This document shows positions 4,066 to 6,229 of a stretch of DNA of 6,229 nucleotides, one piece after another; the first letter of the stretch is position 1; each line of letters opens with the position of its first letter. The stretch is from Elusimicrobiota bacterium. Lineage in GTDB: Bacteria > Elusimicrobiota > Elusimicrobia > 2-02-FULL-39-32. The notes below the pieces were generated by a model. It had not been told where the DNA came from, searched no databases, and worked only from the letters and a program-made list of their open reading frames with translations. A program made the position numbers and the translations under genes. The stretch covers positions 1 through 6,229 of the forward strand of contig JAHFCA010000092.1 in assembly GCA_023249715.1 (NCBI GenBank). Direction: 5' to 3'.

Positions 4066-6037
4066 ACTCTTCTTCCGTTAGAATTTTTACTCCTAATTTT
4101 TTTGCCTTCTCTAATTTAGATCCAGGATCTTTTCCGCATACTAAATAGTCCGTTTTTTTAGAAATGGCGCTGACTGCGTTTCCTCCCAGTTCGGTAACGA
4201 ATGCTTCGGCCTGAGAGCGGTTCATCGATTCTAATTCCCCAGTAAAGAGCACACTTTTACCGGAGAGCTGAGAGCCTTTGCTTGTGCGTTTGGGTTCTTT
4301 AAAATTTATTGCCGCTTCTTTTAAGCGACACATTAAATCTTGGTTCTCTTTTCTTTTAAAAAACTGATAGAGTGATTCCGAAATAATGGGGCCTAATTCC
4401 TGGATTTTCATCAAACTCTCTACGCTTTCCTTCATTAAATTTTCCAACGTAGAAAATCGTTCCGCAAGGATGCGGGCAATTTTAGACCCCACATGCGGTA
4501 TGCCTAAACCAAAAAGGAGCTTCGATAAATTTCTTTTTTTGCTCTCCTCAATTTCTCTCAGTAATTTTTCCGCTTTTTTATCGGCAAAAAGTTTACAGGT
4601 AAGAAGATTTTCTTTTTTTAGGGAATAGAGGTCGGCAATATTGTTAACGAGTTTTTTTTGTAAGAGTTGTTCTATGACGGCTTCCCCCAAGCCTTCTATA
4701 TCCATGGCATCTCTCGAAGCATAGTGCAGGAGGGATCGCTCAAATTGGGCAGGGCAACTGCTATTCAGACAGCGATAGGCGACACCGTCTTCTTCGTCAT
4801 GCATAATTTCGCTTCCGCAGGAAGGACATTGTGGAGGAGGAAGAATCTCTTTCCCCTGGGGGCTCTCTTTTACTTTTCGAATTATTTTTGGGATAACGTC
4901 TCCTGCCCTTTCGATAAGGACCCTATCTCCGATTTTTACTCCCAATCTTTTCACTTCATTAAAGTTATGTAAGGTTACGGAAGCAATAGTAACTCCTCCA
5001 CAGGAAACCGGTTTTATTTTAGCGACTGGCGTAATGACTCCTGTTCTTCCCACAGAAAACTCCGCATTTAAAAGTTCGCTTTCAGCCTGATGCGCCATAA
5101 ATTTGTAGGCTACCGCCCAGCGGGGCGATTTTGCCGTAAATCCCAGAGCTTTTTGTTGTTCTATGGAATTGACTTTAATGACAAGGCCGTCAATTTCATA
5201 GGGAAGGGATTCCCGTTTTTTTTCCCAATCTTCATAAATTTTCTGAACTTCGCGCGGGGAGTGGCAGAGAGGAATGTCCAAAGGGGTTGCAATATGAAAT
5301 TTTTTACAAATCTCTAAAAATTGAGAGTGGCTCTTATAGGATATTTCTGCGGAAATTTCTCCAATGGAATGGGCCACAAATCTTAAATGTCTTTTTGCGG
5401 TAATGGCGGGATCTTTTTGTCTAAGAGCTCCGGAAGCGGAATTCCTGGGGTTGACAAAAATTTTTTCTCCCGATTTTTCCAGTTGCTTATTGAGTTCTTC
5501 GAAATCTTTTTTAAAGAGGTATACTTCTCCCCGGCATTCAAAGCGTTGGGGCGCTTTGTCTGCATACAGTTTTAAGGGAATAGATTGCAGGGTGCGCCCA
5601 TTGGCCGTCACATCTTCTCCTACGGAGCTGTCCCCGCGAGTAGCCGCAGTCTTTAAGAGTCCCTTTTCGTAAATAATGGCCAAACTCACCCCATCCATTT
5701 TGGGTTCTACCACTAGCTCCACTTTTTCTCCTTTTAAACTTTTTTGAATACGCTCCCACCAAGCGTCTAATGCTTCAAAAGAAAAAACATTGTCCAAAGA
5801 AAGCATAGGCTTGGAATGGACGTGAGCTTTAAATTCTGGAGCTGCTGTTCCCCCGACTCTTTGGGTCGGCGAATCGCTGCTAATGAATTCGGGGTGGCGG
5901 GCTTCGAGCAATTCAAGTTTTTTAAGAAGCGCGTCGAATTCGGGGTCCGAAATCTCTGGATGGTTTAAGAGGTAATAACAATAGTTGTGGCGCTCAATTA
6001 TTTTTTTAAGCTTCTCAATCTCTTTTTTCGGATCCAT
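4034..6037 (-). CDS. ligA: NAD-dependent DNA ligase LigA
   Basis: LigA seals nicks in Okazaki-fragment joining and in repair, using NAD+ as adenylate donor. At 667 residues it is complete and of usual length (E. coli 671). Domains in order are: domain Ia (1-75), with HNYCYYLLNHPEISDPEFD binding the NMN half of NAD; the nucleotidyltransferase domain with PMLSLDN (77-83), adenylated Lys113 in EPKMDG, TRGDSSVGEDVT (133-144), ECRGEV (167-172) and EIDGLVIKV (281-289); the OB fold with SVGRTGVITPVA (328-339) and RAGDVIPKI (377-385); a zinc finger with Cys404, Cys407, Cys423 and Cys428; tandem helix-hairpin-helix motifs (about 435-575); and a C-terminal BRCT domain (591-667) with LSGKSVLFTGEL. No catalytic residue is missing. 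Phe34 replaces a tyrosine common in domain Ia, a mild change. The ATG at 6037 lacks a clear Shine-Dalgarno but overlaps the nusB end by 23 nt, so translation is probably coupled. The 3' end overlaps the convergent ferredoxin. Confidence 0.98.
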   Translation of the reverse strand: MDPKKEIEKLKKIIERHNYCYYLLNHPEISDPEFDALLKKLELLEARHPEFISSDSPTQRVGGTAAPEFKAHVHSKPMLSLDNVFSFEALDAWWERIQKSLKGEKVELVVEPKMDGVSLAIIYEKGLLKTAATRGDSSVGEDVTANGRTLQSIPLKLYADKAPQRFECRGEVYLFKKDFEELNKQLEKSGEKIFVNPRNSASGALRQKDPAITAKRHLRFVAHSIGEISAEISYKSHSQFLEICKKFHIATPLDIPLCHSPREVQKIYEDWEKKRESLPYEIDGLVIKVNSIEQQKALGFTAKSPRWAVAYKFMAHQAESELLNAEFSVGRTGVITPVAKIKPVSCGGVTIASVTLHNFNEVKRLGVKIGDRVLIERAGDVIPKIIRKVKESPQGKEILPPPQCPSCGSEIMHDEEDGVAYRCLNSSCPAQFERSLLHYASRDAMDIEGLGEAVIEQLLQKKLVNNIADLYSLKKENLLTCKLFADKKAEKLLREIEESKKRNLSKLLFGLGIPHVGSKIARILAERFSTLENLMKESVESLMKIQELGPIISESLYQFFKRKENQDLMCRLKEAAINFKEPKRTSKGSQLSGKSVLFTGELESMNRSQAEAFVTELGGNAVSAISKKTDYLVCGKDPGSKLEKAKKLGVKILTEEEFIGLKGGEPW

Positions 6038-6229
6038 TTGCGGGAAAACGCACTTGTTTAATCTTGTCTAAAATTCCATTGACAAATTTACTGGAATCTT
6101 CCGTGGAATAGGTTTTGGCAATTTCAATCGCTTCGTCTAGGATAACAGAAATAGGCGTTTCTATATCCGACAAAATTTCGTAGGTGGCTATTCTTAGAAT
6201 ATTTCTATCGACTACAGCCATGCGCGAGA
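6015..6229 (-). CDS. nusB: Transcription antitermination factor NusB, C-terminal part (runs off the right edge)
   Basis: NusB, together with NusE (ribosomal protein S10), binds boxA RNA and supports rRNA antitermination. The window holds the last 70 or so codons. The frame stays open to the right edge (Ser-Arg precede the ATG at 6221), so that ATG is most likely an internal methionine. The visible part is the conserved C-terminal half: DRNILRIATYEIL, then ISVILDEAIEIAKTYSTEDSSKFVNGILDKI. These match the family signature, in which an acidic residue followed by AIE.AK and the FVNGIL.KI stretch are typical. A short tail (VRFPANGSEKRD) ends the protein. It precedes ligA with a 23-nt overlap, suggesting one operon whose promoter lies to the right of the window. 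The identification is firm despite the truncation. Confidence 0.93.
   Translation of the reverse strand, partial: SRMAVVDRNILRIATYEILSDIETPISVILDEAIEIAKTYSTEDSSKFVNGILDKIKQVRFPANGSEKRD

Noticed and set aside
5364..5762. Open frames on both strands inside ligA, up to about 100 codons
   Set aside because: They are shadows of the ligA adenylation domain, which is intact and conserved through the whole stretch.

Overview
This is a compact stretch of bacterial chromosome, moderately AT-rich by eye. It carries eight protein genes and one striking non-coding element. The NAD-dependent DNA ligase, NusB, RecX and PurH place it in Bacteria. The gene order (nusB-ligA | ferredoxin | nfo | MDR-bcp | recX-purH) does not let me name a genus. 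The two-cluster ferredoxin and the absence of phage or plasmid genes would suit an uncultured or anaerobic-leaning lineage, but that is only an impression.

Layout from left to right. At 1-1120 on the minus strand, recX is followed by the 5' part of purH, which runs off the left edge. At 1121-1210 there is a short divergent promoter region. At 1211-2748 on the plus strand, a Bcp-type peroxiredoxin and a medium-chain dehydrogenase form a two-gene operon joined by a 4-nt overlap. At 2734-3612 on the minus strand lies nfo, the AP endonuclease IV gene. At 3613-3795, between nfo and a divergent ferredoxin gene, almost the whole intergenic space is one long imperfect palindrome. At 3796-4065 on the plus strand is a small ferredoxin. 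At 4034-6229 on the minus strand are the 3' end of nusB and a complete ligA.

Coding density is extreme. Every neighbouring pair that is co-directional or convergent overlaps: nusB/ligA by 23 nt, ligA/ferredoxin by 32 nt, nfo/MDR by 15 nt, bcp/MDR by 4 nt and recX/purH by 17 nt. The only non-coding DNA is in the two divergent promoter regions (90 and 183 nt), so there is no gene-free stretch longer than 300 bases. No tRNA, rRNA, CRISPR array or intact insertion sequence is visible.

Three genes serve DNA repair or recombination (recX, nfo, ligA) and one serves peroxide defence (bcp). Nfo and LigA act at opposite ends of base-excision repair. They are not in one operon, so a functional link is only suggestive. 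The features most worth following up are the 154-bp palindrome at 3630-3783, which is flanked by TA dinucleotides and resembles an IS630/Tc1-type MITE or a long hairpin RNA, and the ferredoxin, whose first [4Fe-4S] motif has Met where the fourth Cys is expected.
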